This document shows, piece by piece, positions 32,031 through 46,300 of a stretch of 64,000 nt of DNA. Below the pieces are notes generated by a model. That model was not told the DNA's origin, did no database searches, and worked only from the letters and a program-made list of their open reading frames with translations. The position numbers and the translations under genes were made by a program. Within the stretch, counting starts at the first letter, position 1, and each line of letters begins with the position of its first letter. Source of the DNA: Sipunculus nudus (Eukaryota; Annelida; Sipuncula; Golfingiida; Sipunculidae); NCBI GenBank assembly GCA_026874595.1, contig CM049316.1, positions 72,943,176 through 73,007,175 on the forward strand, written 5' to 3'.

Positions 32031-34530
32031 TTGTACCACCACAGCGGTTAGTGTGTTAGTGTGTACAGCTACAGGTGAGTACGTCTTAGTGTGTACCACT
32101 ACAGGTGAGTATGTGTTAGTGTACGCCTCTACAAGTGAGTGTGTGTTAGTGTGTACCACTACAGGTGAGTGTGTGTTAGTGTGTACAACTAGAGGTGAGT
32201 GTGTGTTAGTGTGTGCTAGTGTGTGTCACAACAGGTGAGTGTTAGTGTATACCATCACAGTTGTTAGTGTGTACCACTACAGGTGAATGTGTTAATGTGT
32301 ACCACTAGAGAGGAGTGTGTGATAGTGTGTGCCACTACAGGTGAGTGTGTGTTAGTGTGTACAACAACAGATGAGTGTGTGTTAGTGTGTACCACTACAG
32401 GTGAGTGTATGTTAGTGTGTGCCACTACAGGTGAGTGTGTGTTAGTGTGTACCACTACAGATGAGTGTGTGTTAGTGTGTACCACTACTGGTGAATGTGT
32501 GTTAGTGTGTACCACTAGAGATGAGTGTGTGTTAGTGTGTACCGTTACAGGTGAGTGTGTTAGTGTGTACCACTACAGATGAGTGTATGTTAGTGTGTAC
32601 CACTAAAGGTGAGTGTGTGTTAGTGTGTACCACTACAGATGAGTGTGTGTTAGTGTACCATTACAGATGAGTGTGTGTTAGTGTGTACCACTACAGGTGA
32701 GTGTTTGTTAGTGTGTACCACTACAGGTGAGTGTGTGTTAGTGTGTACTACTACAGGTGACTGTGTTAGTGTGTACCACTAGAGACGAGTGTGTGCTAGT
32801 GTGTACCACTACAGGTGAGTGTGTTTTAGTGTGTGTCACTACAGGTGAATGTGTTAGTGTATACCATCATAGTTGTTAGTGTGTACCACTACAGGTGAGT
32901 GTGTATTAGTGTGTACCACTAGAGATGAGTGTGTGTAAGTGTATACCACTACAGGTGTGTGTGCGTTAGTGTGTACCACTACAGATGAGTGTGTGTTAGT
33001 GTGTACCACTACAGATGAGTATGTGTTAGTGTGTACAACTACAGGTGAGTATGTGTTAGTGTGTACCACTAGAGATGAGAGTGTGTTAGTGTGTACCACT
33101 ACAGGTGAGCGTGTTAGTGTGTACCACTACAGAGTAGTGTGTATTAGTGTGTACCACTAGAGGTGAGTGTGTGTTAGTGTGTACCACTACAGATGAGTGT
33201 GTGTCAGTGTTAACCGCTACAGATGAGTGTGTGTTAGTGTGTACCACTACAGGTGAGAGTGTGTTAGTGTGTACCACTACAGATGAGTGTGTGTTAGTGT
33301 GTACCACTACAGATGAGTGTTTGTTAGTGTGTTCCACTAGAGATGAGTGTGTGTTAGTGTGTGCCACTGCAGGTGAGTGTGTGTTAGTGTGTACCACTAC
33401 AGATGAGTGTTTGTTAGTGTGTACAACTACTGGTGAATGTGTGTTAGTGTGTACCACTAGAGATGAGTGTTTGTTAGTGTGTACCACTACTGGTGAATGT
33501 GTGTTAGTGTGTACCACTAGAGAGGAGTGTGTGTTAGTGTGTACCACTAAAGGTGAGTGTTTGTTAGTGTGTACCACTACAGATAAGTGTGTGTTCGTGT
33601 ACCACTACAGATGAGTGTGTGTTAGTGTGTACCACTACAGGTGAGAGTGTGTTAGCGTGTACCACTACAGGTGAGTGTGTGTGCGCGTATGTCACTACTG
33701 GTGAGTGTGTGTTAGTGTCTACCACTACAGGTGAATGTGTTAGTGTGTACCACTAGAGATGAGTGTGTGTTAGTGTGTACCACTACAGGTGAGTGTGGTT
33801 TAGTGTGTGTCACTACAGGTGAATGTGTAAGGGTATACCATTATAGTTGTTAGTGTGTACCACTACAGGTGAGTGTGTATTAGTGTGTACCACTAGAGAT
33901 GAGTGTGTGTAAGTGTGTACCACTACAGGTGTGTGTGTTAGTGTGTACCACTACAGGTGAGTGTGTATTAGTGTGTGAATGTGTTAGTCTGTACCACTAG
34001 AGATGAGTGTGTGTTAGTGTGTACCACTACAGGTGAGTGTGGTTTAGTGTGTGTCACTACAGGTGAATGTGTTAGTGTATACAATTATAGTTGTTAGTAT
34101 GTACCACTACAGGTGAGTGTGTATTAGTGTGTACCACTAGAGATGAGTGTGTGTAAGTGTGTACAACTACATGTGAGAATGTGTTAGTGTGTATCACTAG
34201 AGATGAGAGTGTGTTAGTGTGTACCACTACAGGTGAGCGTGTTAGTGTGTACCACTACAGAGGAGTGTGTATTAGTGTGTACCACTAGAGGTGAGTGTGT
34301 GTTAGTGTGTACCACTACAGATGAGTGTGTGTCAGTGTTAACCGCTACAGATGAGTGTGTGTTAGTGTGTACCACTACAGGTGAGAGTGTGTTAGTGTGT
34401 ACCACTACAGATGAGTGTGTGTTAGTGTGTACCACTACAGATGAGTGTTTGTTAGTGTGTTCCACTAGAGATGAGTGTGTGTTAGTGTGTGCCACTACAG
34501 GTGAGTGTGTGTTAGTGTGTACCACTACAG
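32031..34530. repeat. Array II segment A: 30-bp minisatellite, 2,500 bp
   Basis: Tandem 30-bp units built from GTTAGTGTGTACC and ACTACAGGTGAGT. Unit variants include ACTACAGATGAGT, ACTAGAGATGAGT, ACTACTGGTGAAT and ACTAAAGGTGAGT. Their order is fixed and recurs in other segments, defining a 1,764-bp higher-order repeat here (from 32125) plus a ~640-bp end block (to 34530). The + strand is strongly G/T-rich. Frames coding ECVLVCTTTG-like (+) and HTNTHSPVVV-like (-) decapeptide repeats stay open for up to 160 codons because 30 is divisible by 3; short units and stops end them. Confidence 0.97.
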
Positions 34531-36210
34531 TAGAAATCCTGTGTTTATTAGAGCAGATTCCTGTGGAGCACTTTTTTTAAATTTCAAATTGGTGTCATAC
34601 TTTCTGCTGAAGAAGTTGGGCCCTGTGCTTTGCAATGCCAGCTGGTATGTGCCAGAGGGTTGCTTTAGTGCAAAAACCAGGTGTGTGGGTTTGAAATTCT
34701 GGAAATGTGGGGCACAGAAAGGTCAATTTGCCACGCGTTAAATATGCCGCTCTCCGACAAAACTCTTTAAGGATCGGAGCAGGGTAAAAAGGCTCGTGTC
34801 GGTTCATGTTGCCTTTGATTGTAATAATATGGCGGGTGAACCCAACCCTTGTGTTGATATTTTTGTCAATTATCAGCATTAAAAGCAATATTCTGAATAT
34901 TAGTTGAAAATATAAATATAAAGACCTGAATCTGTTTATTGAATAAAATATTTATTTTCAATGAATTGTATGTTATTTTGTTGTTTTTTCGGTAAATAAA
35001 AGACACAACTATGTGGACATATGCAGTATTTAGATGTGTCAATATGTTAATTAAGAATATATTTTAAAAAATTGGGGGATGGGGGTGGTTGTTTGCCCTA
35101 ACTTTCAGGCTTCCATCGGTATCCCGGCCTCCGGCTAGGGTACAATGGCCGCCAGGCTTTTTTATTAAGATATTTCAAGCTGTGATTGTCTGAAATCGGC
35201 CCTTGTCATTTTTAAGAAATTGTCAACTGTCAGTCGAGCTCAACAAATGGCTCGGTTCACTACTGGGGTCATTCTTCCCAGGAAATCGAAAGAGCGTGTC
35301 CAATGCCAAATCAGGACAGAATTGGTTTCTTTTGGGGCAAAATATTAAACCAAGCCAGGGTTTAGCATACCTCGCCATGAAATTATATCCCGAGGCAGTC
35401 AAACACGCCGACATTATTCAACACGTGCGGCAATTTTCTGGCAAGACACATAGACTATATAATATCATTAAATCCATCCCTCAGAAAATTACGCTTTGAA
35501 CGCGCAAAAGGTGGAACATCGGACGCAAAACATCATTTTAATCAACCTTTTTTTTTCAGGCCGGCAGTGCTTAAAAATTAAGAAATTATGATTTCTTTAT
35601 GAAATATCTGAAAATGGCGTGGAAAAATTAACTGGCTTCAGGAAAAAAAACTTCCCCAATATCCAACAACATCCGATTTAGACAAAAATTTGCTCCGTCA
35701 CGCTCAACACGTATATTAATATATACCGCCGTTTCCCTCCAAGCCCGCGTGCCAGACCACACAACAACAAAAATACCCCGCGGCTCCTGCAACGCCCCAA
35801 AATCAAAATAAAATTAAAAAAAAAATACCTCCCTCCCCCTCGAAATAGCCACAAAACATTTATATACTTACATTTTTACTTACCCCCGCCCCAGAAAAAC
35901 AATACTACAACAAAATTCACGCCCCATCCACGCCCTGACCTCTTATTTTTCAGCCCCCCCACCAAAAAAAAAAAAAATTCCCGATTGCCCCCCTAAAGAA
36001 AACACAAAAACATTTACTATATATTAAATTTTTCTCATATGCATAGATACATAATGGCCGCAAAAATATAATAAACTTTTTTTACACGCTCGCTCACCTG
36101 TCCTCATGCCTGCACATTTGTTTCAAAATTTAAAAAAAAAACGCACAAAGGGAAAATAAATGTATTTATTTCTGTTTCACAAATTCCCTCTTGGTTGCCT
36201 TCCTTTCTCC
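34531..36210. repeat. 1.68-kb module, copy 2
   Basis: Matches copy 1 at an offset of 4,179 bp. Its left border is array DNA (CCACTACAG joined to TAGAAATCC), not the unique flank. The only difference I noted by eye from copy 1 is one extra T in the tract before CAGGCCGGCAG. It is preceded by ...GTTAGTGTGTGCCACTACAGG, without the GTTACTG variant seen before copies 3-5. Confidence 0.95.
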
Positions 36211-39200
36211 TTGTACCACCACAGCGGTTAGTGTGTTAGTGTGTACAGCTACAGGTGAGTACGTCTTAGTGTGTACCACTACAGGTGAGTATGTGTTAGT
36301 GTACGCCTCTACAAGTGAGTGTGTGTTAGTGTGTACCACTACAGGTGAGTGTGTGTTAGTGTGTACAACTAGAGGTGAGTGTGTGTTAGTGTGTGCTAGT
36401 GTGTGTCACAACAGGTGAGTGTTAGTGTATACCATCACAGTTGTTAGTGTGTACCACTACAGGTGAATGTGTTAATGTGTACCACTAGAGAGGAGTGTGT
36501 GATAGTGTGTGCCACTACAGGTGAGTGTGTGTTAGTGTGTACAACAACAGATGAGTGTGTGTTAGTGTGTACCACTACAGGTGAGTGTATGTTAGTGTGT
36601 GCCACTACAGGTGAGTGTGTGTTAGTGTGTACCACTACAGATGAGTGTGTGTTAGTGTGTACCACTACTGGTGAATGTGTGTTAGTGTGTACCACTAGAG
36701 ATGAGTGTGTGTTAGTGTGTACCGTTACAGGTGAGTGTGTTAGTGTGTACCACTACAGATGAGTGTATGTTAGTGTGTACCACTAAAGGTGAGTGTGTGT
36801 TAGTGTGTACCACTACAGATGAGTGTGTGTTAGTGTACCATTACAGATGAGTGTGTGTTAGTGTGTACCACTACAGGTGAGTGTTTGTTAGTGTGTACCA
36901 CTACAGGTGAGTGTGTGTTAGTGTGTACTACTACAGGTGACTGTGTTAGTGTGTACCAGTAGAGACGAGTGTGTGCTAGTGTGTACCACTACAGGTGAGT
37001 GTGTTTTAGTGTGTGTCACTACAGGTGAATGTGTTAGTGTATACCATCATAGTTGTTAGTGTGTACCACTACAGGTGAGTGTGTATTAGTGTGTACCACT
37101 AGAGATGAGTGTGTGTAAGTGTATACCACTACAGGTGTGTGTGCGTTAGTGTGTACCACTACAGATGAGTGTGTGTTAGTGTGTACCACTACAGATGAGT
37201 ATGTGTTAGTGTGTACAACTACAGGTGAGTATGTGTTAGTGTGTACCACTAGAGATGAGAGTGTGTTAGTGTGTACCACTACAGGTGAGCGTGTTAGTGT
37301 GTACCACTACAGAGGAGTGTGTATTAGTGTGTACCACTAGAGGTGAGTGTGTGTTAGTGTGTACCACTACAGATGAGTGTGTGTCAGTGTTAACCGCTAC
37401 AGATGAGTGTGTGTTAGTGTGTACCACTACAGGTGAGAGTGTGTTAGTGTGTACCACTACAGATGAGTGTGTGTTAGTGTGTACCACTACAGATGAGTGT
37501 TTGTTAGTGTGTTCCACTAGAGATGAGTGTGTGTTAGTGTGTGCCACTGCAGGTGAGTGTGTGTTAGTGTGTACCACTACAGATGAGTGTTTGTTAGTGT
37601 GTACAACTACTGGTGAATGTGTGTTAGTGTGTACCACTAGAGATGAGTGTTTGTTAGTGTGTACCACTACTGGTGAATGTGTGTTAGTGTGTACCACTAG
37701 AGAGGAGTGTGTGTTAGTGTGTACCACTAAAGGTGAGTGTTTGTTAGTGTGTACCACTACAGATAAGTGTGTGTTCGTGTACCACTACAGATGAGTGTGT
37801 GTTAGTGTGTACCACTACAGGTGAGAGTGTGTTAGCGTGTACCACTACAGGTGAGTGTGTGTGCGCGTATGTCACTACTGGTGAGTGTGTGTTAGTGTCT
37901 ACCACTACAGGTGAATGTGTTAGTGTGTACCACTAGAGATGAGTGTGTGTTAGTGTGTACCACTACAGGTGAGTGTGGTTTAGTGTGTGTCACTACAGGT
38001 GAATGTGTAAGGGTATACCATTATAGTTGTTAGTGTGTACCACTACAGGTGAGTGTGTATTAGTGTGCGCCTCTACAAGTGAGTGTGTGTTAGTGTGTAC
38101 CACTACAGGTGAGTGTGTGTTAGTGTGTACAACTAGAGGTGAGTGTGTGTTAGTGTGTGCTAGTGTGTGTCACAACAGGTGAGTGTTAGTGTATACCATC
38201 ACAGTTGTTAGTGTGTACCACTACAGGTGAATGTGTTAATGTGTACCACTAGAGAGGAGTGTGTGATAGTGTGTGCCACTACAGGTGAGTGTGTGTTAGT
38301 GTGTACAACAACAGATGAGTGTGTGTTAGTGTGTACCACTACAGGTGAGTGTATGTTAGTGTGTGCCACTACAGGTGAGTGTGTGTTAGTGTGTACCACT
38401 ACAGATGAGTGTGTGTTAGTGTGTACCACTACTGGTGAATGTGTGTTAGTGTGTACCACTAGAGATGAGTGTGTGTTAGTGTGTACCGTTACAGGTGAGT
38501 GTGTTAGTGTGTACCACTACAGATGAGTGTATGTTAGTGTGTACCACTAAAGGTGAGTGTGTGTTAGTGTGTACCACTACAGATGAGTGTGTGTTAGTGT
38601 ACCATTACAGATGAGTGTGTGTTAGTGTGTACCACTACAGGTGAGTGTTTGTTAGTGTGTACCACTACAGGTGAGTGTGTGTTAGTGTGTACTACTACAG
38701 GTGACTGTGTTAGTGTGTACCAGTAGAGACGAGTGTGTGCTAGTGTGTACCACTACAGGTGAGTGTGTTTTAGTGTGTGTCACTACAGGTGAATGTGTTA
38801 GTGTATACCATCATAGTTGTTAGTGTGTACCACTACAGGTGAGTGTGTATTAGTGTGTACCACTAGAGATGAGTGTGTGTAAGTGTATACCACTACAGGT
38901 GTGTGTGCGTTAGTGTGTACCACTACAGATGAGTGTGTGTTAGTGTGTACCACTACAGATGAGTATGTGTTAGTGTGTACAACTACAGGTGAGTATGTGT
39001 TAGTGTGTACCACTAGAGATGAGAGTGTGTTAGTGTGTACCACTACAGGTGAGCGTGTTAGTGTGTACCACTACAGAGGAGTGTGTATTAGTGTGTACCA
39101 CTAGAGGTGAGTGTGTGTTAGTGTGTACCACTACAGATGAGTGTGTGTCAGTGTTAACCGCTACAGATGAGTGTGTGTTAGTGTGTACCACTACAGGTGA

Positions 39201-41672
39201 GAGTGTGTTAGTGTGTACCACTACAGATGAGTGTGTGTTAGTGTGTACCACTACAGATGAGTGTTTGTTAGTGTGTTCCACTAGAGATGAGTGTGTGTTA
39301 GTGTGTGCCACTGCAGGTGAGTGTGTGTTAGTGTGTACCACTACAGATGAGTGTTTGTTAGTGTGTACAACTACTGGTGAATGTGTGTTAGTGTGTACCA
39401 CTAGAGATGAGTGTTTGTTAGTGTGTACCACTACTGGTGAATGTGTGTTAGTGTGTACCACTAGAGAGGAGTGTGTGTTAGTGTGTACCACTAAAGGTGA
39501 GTGTTTGTTAGTGTGTACCACTACAGATAAGTGTGTGTTCGTGTACCACTACAGATGAGTGTGTGTTAGTGTGTACCACTACAGGTGAGAGTGTGTTAGC
39601 GTGTACCACTACAGGTGAGTGTGTGTGCGCGTATGTCACTACTGGTGAGTGTGTGTTAGTGTCTACCACTACAGGTGAATGTGTTAGTGTGTACCACTAG
39701 AGATGAGTGTGTGTTAGTGTGTACCACTACAGGTGAGTGTGGTTTAGTGTGTGTCACTACAGGTGAATGTGTAAGGGTATACCATTATAGTTGTTAGTGT
39801 GTACCACTACAGGTGAGTGTGTATTAGTGTGCGCCTCTACAAGTGAGTGTGTGTTAGTGTGTACCACTACAGGTGAGTGTGTGTTAGTGTGTACAACTAG
39901 AGGTGAGTGTGTGTTAGTGTGTGCTAGTGTGTGTCACAACAGGTGAGTGTTAGTGTATACCATCACAGTTGTTAGTGTGTACCACTACAGGTGAATGTGT
40001 TAATGTGTACCACTAGAGAGGAGTGTGTGATAGTGTGTGCCACTACAGGTGAGTGTGTGTTAGTGTGTACAACAACAGATGAGTGTGTGTTAGTGTGTAC
40101 CACTACAGGTGAGTGTATGTTAGTGTGTGCCACTACAGGTGAGTGTGTGTTAGTGTGTACCACTACAGATGAGTGTGTGTTAGTGTGTACCACTACTGGT
40201 GAATGTGTGTTAGTGTGTACCACTAGAGATGAGTGTGTGTTAGTGTGTACCGTTACAGGTGAGTGTGTTAGTGTGTACCACTACAGATGAGTGTATGTTA
40301 GTGTGTACCACTAAAGGTGAGTGTGTGTTAGTGTGTACCACTACAGATGAGTGTGTGTTAGTGTACCATTACAGATGAGTGTGTGTTAGTGTGTACCACT
40401 ACAGGTGAGTGTTTGTTAGTGTGTACCACTACAGGTGAGTGTGTGTTAGTGTGTACTACTACAGGTGACTGTGTTAGTGTGTACCACTAGAGACGAGTGT
40501 GTGCTAGTGTGTACCACTACAGGTGAGTGTGTTTTAGTGTGTGTCACTACAGGTGAATGTGTTAGTGTATACCATCATAGTTGTTAGTGTGTACCACTAC
40601 AGGTGAGTGTGTATTAGTGTGTACCACTAGAGATGAGTGTGTGTAAGTGTATACCACTACAGGTGTGTGTGCGTTAGTGTGTACCACTACAGATGAGTGT
40701 GTGTTAGTGTGTACCACTACAGATGAGTATGTGTTAGTGTGTACAACTACAGGTGAGTATGTGTTAGTGTGTACCACTAGAGATGAGAGTGTGTTAGTGT
40801 GTACCACTACAGGTGAGCGTGTTAGTGTGTACCACTACAGAGGAGTGTGTATTAGTGTGTACCACTAGAGGTGAGTGTGTGTTAGTGTGTACCACTACAG
40901 ATGAGTGTGTGTCAGTGTTAACCGCTACAGATGAGTGTGTGTTAGTGTGTACCACTACAGGTGAGAGTGTGTTAGTGTGTACCACTACAGATGAGTGTGT
41001 GTTAGTGTGTACCACTACAGATGAGTGTTTGTTAGTGTGTTCCACTAGAGATGAGTGTGTGTTAGTGTGTGCCACTGCAGGTGAGTGTGTGTTAGTGTGT
41101 ACCACTACAGATGAGTGTTTGTTAGTGTGTACAACTACTGGTGAATGTGTGTTAGTGTGTACCACTAGAGATGAGTGTTTGTTAGTGTGTACCACTACTG
41201 GTGAATGTGTGTTAGTGTGTACCACTAGAGAGGAGTGTGTGTTAGTGTGTACCACTAAAGGTGAGTGTTTGTTAGTGTGTACCACTACAGATAAGTGTGT
41301 GTTCGTGTACCACTACAGATGAGTGTGTGTTAGTGTGTACCACTACAGGTGAGAGTGTTAGCGTGTACCACTACAGGTGAGTGTGTGTGCGCGTATGTCA
41401 CTACTGGTGAGTGTGTGTTAGTGTCTACCACTACAGGTGAATGTGTTAGTGTGTACCACTAGAGATGACTGTGTGTTAGTGTGTACCACTACAGGTGAGT
41501 GTGGTTTAGTGTGTGTCACTACAGGTGAATGTGTTAGTGTGTACCACTACAGATGAGTGTGTGTTAGTGTGTACCACTACAGTTGAGTGTTTGTTAGTGT
41601 GTTCCACTAGAGATGAGTGTGTGTTACTGTGTGCCACTACAGGTGAGTGTGTGTTAGTGTGTACCACTACAG
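36211..41672. repeat. Array II segment B: three 1,764-bp HOR copies, the last contracted
   Basis: The marker GCCTCTACAAGTGAG lies at 36305, 38069 and 39833, exactly 1,764 bp apart. The second and third copies begin with TGTGCGCCTCT where the first has TGTACGCCTCT. The third copy loses about 565 bp near 41530: GTCACTACAGGTGAATGTG is joined directly to the last ~130 bp of the end block. The length agrees: 2,500 + 2 x 1,764 - about 565 = 5,462. Confidence 0.93.
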
Positions 41673-43351
41673 TAGAAATCCTGTGTTTATTAGAGCAGAT
41701 TCCTGTGGAGCACTTTTTTTAAATTTCAAATTGGTGTCATACTTTCTGCTGAAGAAGTTGGGCCCTGTGCTTTGCAATGCCAGCTGGTATGTGCCAGAGG
41801 GTTGCTTTAGTGCAAAAACCAGGTGTGTGGGTTTGAAATTCTGGAAATGTGGGGCACAGAAAGGTCAATTTGCCACGCGTTAAATATGCCGCTCTCCGAC
41901 AAAACTCTTTAAGGATCGGAGCAGGGTAAAAAGGCTCGTGTCGGTTCATGTTGCCTTTGATTGTAATAATATGGCGGGTGAACCCAACCCTTGTGTTGAT
42001 ATTTTTGTCAATTATCAGCATTAAAAGCAATATTCTGAATATTAGTTGAAAATATAAATATAAAGACCTGAATCTGTTTATTGAATAAAATATTTATTTT
42101 CAATGAATTGTATGTTATTTTGTTGTTTTTTCGGTAAATAAAAGACACAACTATGTGGACATATGCAGTATTTAGATGTGTCAATATGTTAATTAAGAAT
42201 ATATTTTAAAAAATTGGGGGATGGGGGTGGTTGTTTGCCCTAACTTTCAGGCTTCCATCGGTATCCCGGCCTCCGGCTAGGGTACAATGGCCGCCAGGCT
42301 TTTTTATTAAGATATTTCAAGCTGTGATTGTCTGAAATCGGCCCTTGTCATTTTTAAGAAATTGTCAACTGTCAGTCGAGCTCAACAAATGGCTCGGTTC
42401 ACTACTGGGGTCATTCTTCCCAGGAAATCGAAAGAGCGTGTCCAATGCCAAATCAGGACAGAATTGGTTTCTTTTGGGGCAAAATATTAAACCAAGCCAG
42501 GGTTTAGCATACCTCGCCATGAAATTATATCCCGAGGCAGTCAAACACGCCGACATTATTCAACACGTGCGGCAATTTTCTGGCAAGACACATAGACTAT
42601 ATAATATCATTAAATCCATCCCTCAGAAAATTACGCTTTGAACGCGCAAAAGGTGGAACATCGGACGCAAAACATCATTTTAATCAACCTTTTTTTTTCA
42701 GGCCGGCAGTGCTTAAAAATTAAGAAATTATGATTTCTTTATGAAATATCTGAAAATGGCGTGGAAAAATTAACTGGCTTCAGGAAAAAAAACTTCCCCA
42801 ATATCCAACAACATCCGATTTAGACAAAAATTTGCTCCGTCACGCTCAACACGTATATTAATATATACCGCCGTTTCCCTCCAAGCCCGCGTGCCAGACC
42901 ACACAACAACAAAAATACCCCGCGGCTCCTGCAACGCCCCAAAATCAAAATAAAATTAAAAAAAAAATACCTCCCTCCCCCTCGAAATAGCCACAAAACA
43001 TTTATATACTTACATTTTTACTTACCCCCGCCCCAGAAAAACAATACTACAACAAAATTCACGCCCCATCCACGCCCTGACCTCTTATTTTTCAGCCCCC
43101 CCACCAAAAAAAAAAAAATTCCCGATTGCCCCCCTAAAGAAAACACAAAAACATTTACTATATATTAAATTTTTCTCATATGCATAGATACATAATGGCC
43201 GCAAAAATATAATAAACTTTTTTTACACGCTCGCTCACCTGTCCTCATGCCTGCACATTTGTTTCAAAATTTAAAAAAAAAACGCACAAAGGGAAAATAA
43301 ATGTATTTATTTCTGTTTCACAAATTCCCTCTTGGTTGCCTTCCTTTCTCC
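41673..43351. repeat. 1.68-kb module, copy 3
   Basis: Same boundaries as copy 2. It retains T7 in GAGCACTTTTTTTAAATTTC near the left end, and has A13 where the other copies have A14 in the poly-A tract after CCCCCCCACC. It is preceded by the GTTACTGTGTGCC variant shared with copies 4 and 5. Confidence 0.95.
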
Positions 43352-46300
43352 TTGTACCACCACAGCGGTTAGTGTGTTAGTGTGTACAGCTACAGGTGAG
43401 TACGTCTTAGTGTGTACCACTACAGGTGAGTATGTGTTAGTGTACGCCTCTACAAGTGAGTGTGTGTTAGTGTGTACCACTACAGGTGAGTGTGTGTTAG
43501 TGTGTACAACTAGAGGTGAGTGTGTGTTAGTGTGTGCTAGTGTGTGTCACAACAGGTGAGTGTTAGTGTATACCATCACAGTTGTTAGTGTGTACCACTA
43601 CAGGTGAATGTGTTAATGTGTACCACTAGAGAGGAGTGTGTGATAGTGTGTGCCACTACAGGTGAGTGTGTGTTAGTGTGTACAACAACAGATGAGTGTG
43701 TGTTAGTGTGTACCACTACAGGTGAGTGTATGTTAGTGTGTGCCACTACAGGTGAGTGTGTGTTAGTGTGTACCACTACAGATGAGTGTGTGTTAGTGTG
43801 TACCACTACTGGTGAATGTGTGTTAGTGTGTACCACTAGAGATGAGTGTGTGTTAGTGTGTACCGTTACAGGTGAGTGTGTTAGTGTGTACCACTACAGA
43901 TGAGTGTATGTTAGTGTGTACCACTAAAGGTGAGTGTGTGTTAGTGTGTACCACTACAGATGAGTGTGTGTTAGTGTACCATTACAGATGAGTGTGTGTT
44001 AGTGTGTACCACTACAGGTGAGTGTTTGTTAGTGTGTACCACTACAGGTGAGTGTGTGTTAGTGTGTACTACTACAGGTGACTGTGTTAGTGTGTACCAG
44101 TAGAGACGAGTGTGTGCTAGTGTGTACCACTACAGGTGAGTGTGTTTTAGTGTGTGTCACTACAGGTGAATGTGTTAGTGTATACCATCATAGTTGTTAG
44201 TGTGTACCACTACAGGTGAGTGTGTATTAGTGTGTACCACTAGAGATGAGTGTGTGTAAGTGTATATCACTACAGGTGTGTGTGCGTTAGTGTGTACCAC
44301 TACAGATGAGTGTGTGTTAGTGTGTACCACTACAGATGAGTATGTGTTAGTGTGTACAACTACAGGTGAGTATGTGTTAGTGTGTACCACTAGAGATGAG
44401 AGTGTGTTAGTGTGTACCACTACAGGTGAGCGTGTTAGTGTGTACCACTACAGAGGAGTGTGTATTAGTGTGTACCACTAGAGGTGAGTGTGTGTTAGTG
44501 TGTACCACTACAGATGAGTGTGTGTCAGTGTTAACCGCTACAGATGAGTGTGTGTTAGTGTGTACCACTACAGGTGAGAGTGTGTTAGTGTGTACCACTA
44601 CAGATGAGTGTGTGTTAGTGTGTACCACTACAGATGAGTGTTTGTTAGTGTGTTCCACTAGAGATGAGTGTGTGTTAGTGTGTGCCACTGCAGGTGAGTG
44701 TGTGTTAGTGTGTACCACTACAGATGAGTGTTTGTTAGTGTGTACAACTACTGGTGAATGTGTGTTAGTGTGTACCACTAGAGATGAGTGTTTGTTAGTG
44801 TGTACCACTACTGGTGAATGTGTGTTAGTGTGTACCACTAGAGAGGAGTGTGTGTTAGTGTGTACCACTAAAGGTGAGTGTTTGTTAGTGTGTACCACTA
44901 CAGATAAGTGTGTGTTCGTGTACCACTACAGATGAGTGTGTGTTAGTGTGTACCACTACAGGTGAGAGTGTGTTAGCGTGTACCACTACAGGTGAGTGTG
45001 TGTGCGCGTATGTCACTACTGGTGAGTGTGTGTTAGTGTCTACCACTACAGGTGAATGTGTTAGTGTGTACCACTAGAGATGAGTGTGTGTTAGTGTGTA
45101 CCACTACAGGTGAGTGTGGTTTAGTGTGTGTCACTACAGGTGAATGTGTAAGGGTATACCATTATAGTTGTTAGTGTGTACCACTACAGGTGAGTGTGTA
45201 TTAGTGTGCGCCTCTACAAGTGAGTGTGTGTTAGTGTGTACCACTACAGGTGAGTGTGTGTTAGTGTGTACAACTAGAGGTGAGTGTGTGTTAGTGTGTG
45301 CTAGTGTGTGTCACAACAGGTGAGTGTTAGTGTATACCATCACAGTTGTTAGTGTGTACCACTACAGGTGAATGTGTTAATGTGTACCACTAGAGAGGAG
45401 TGTGTGATAGTGTTTGCCACTACAGGTGAGTGTGTGTTAGTGTGTACAACAACAGATGAGTGTGTGTTAGTGTGTACCACTACAGGTGAGTGTATGTTAG
45501 TGTGTGCCACTACAGGTGAGTGTGTGTTAGTGTGTACCACTACAGATGAGTGTGTGTTAGTGTGTACCACTACTGGTGAATGTGTGTTAGTGTGTACCAC
45601 TAGAGATGAGTGTGTGTTAGTGTGTACCGTTACAGGTGAGTGTGTTAGTGTGTACCACTACAGATGAGTGTATGTTAGTGTGTACCACTAAAGGTGAGTG
45701 TGTGTTAGTGTGTACCACTACAGATGAGTGTGTGTTAGTGTACCATTACAGATGAGTGTGTGTTAGTGTGTACCACTACAGGTGAGTGTTTGTTAGTGTG
45801 TACCACTACAGGTGAGTGTGTGTTAGTGTGTACTACTACAGGTGACTGTGTTAGTGTGTACCACTAGAGACGAGTGTGTGCTAGTGTGTACCACTACAGG
45901 TGAGTGTGTTTTAGTGTGTGTCACTACAGGTGAATGTGTTAGTGTATACCATCATAGTTGTTAGTGTGTACCACTACAGGTGAGTGTGTATTAGTGTGTA
46001 CCACTAGAGATGAGTGTGTGTAAGTGTATACCACTACAGGTGTGTGTGCGTTAGTGTGTACCACTACAGATGAGTGTGTGTTAGTGTGTACCACTACAGA
46101 TGAGTATGTGTTAGTGTGTACAACTACAGGTGAGTATGTGTTAGTGTGTACCACTAGAGATGAGAGTGTGTTAGTGTGTACCACTACAGGTGAGCGTGTT
46201 AGTGTGTACCACTACAGAGGAGTGTGTATTAGTGTGTACCACTAGAGGTGAGTGTGTGTTAGTGTGTACCACTACAGATGAGTGTGTGTCAGTGTTAACC

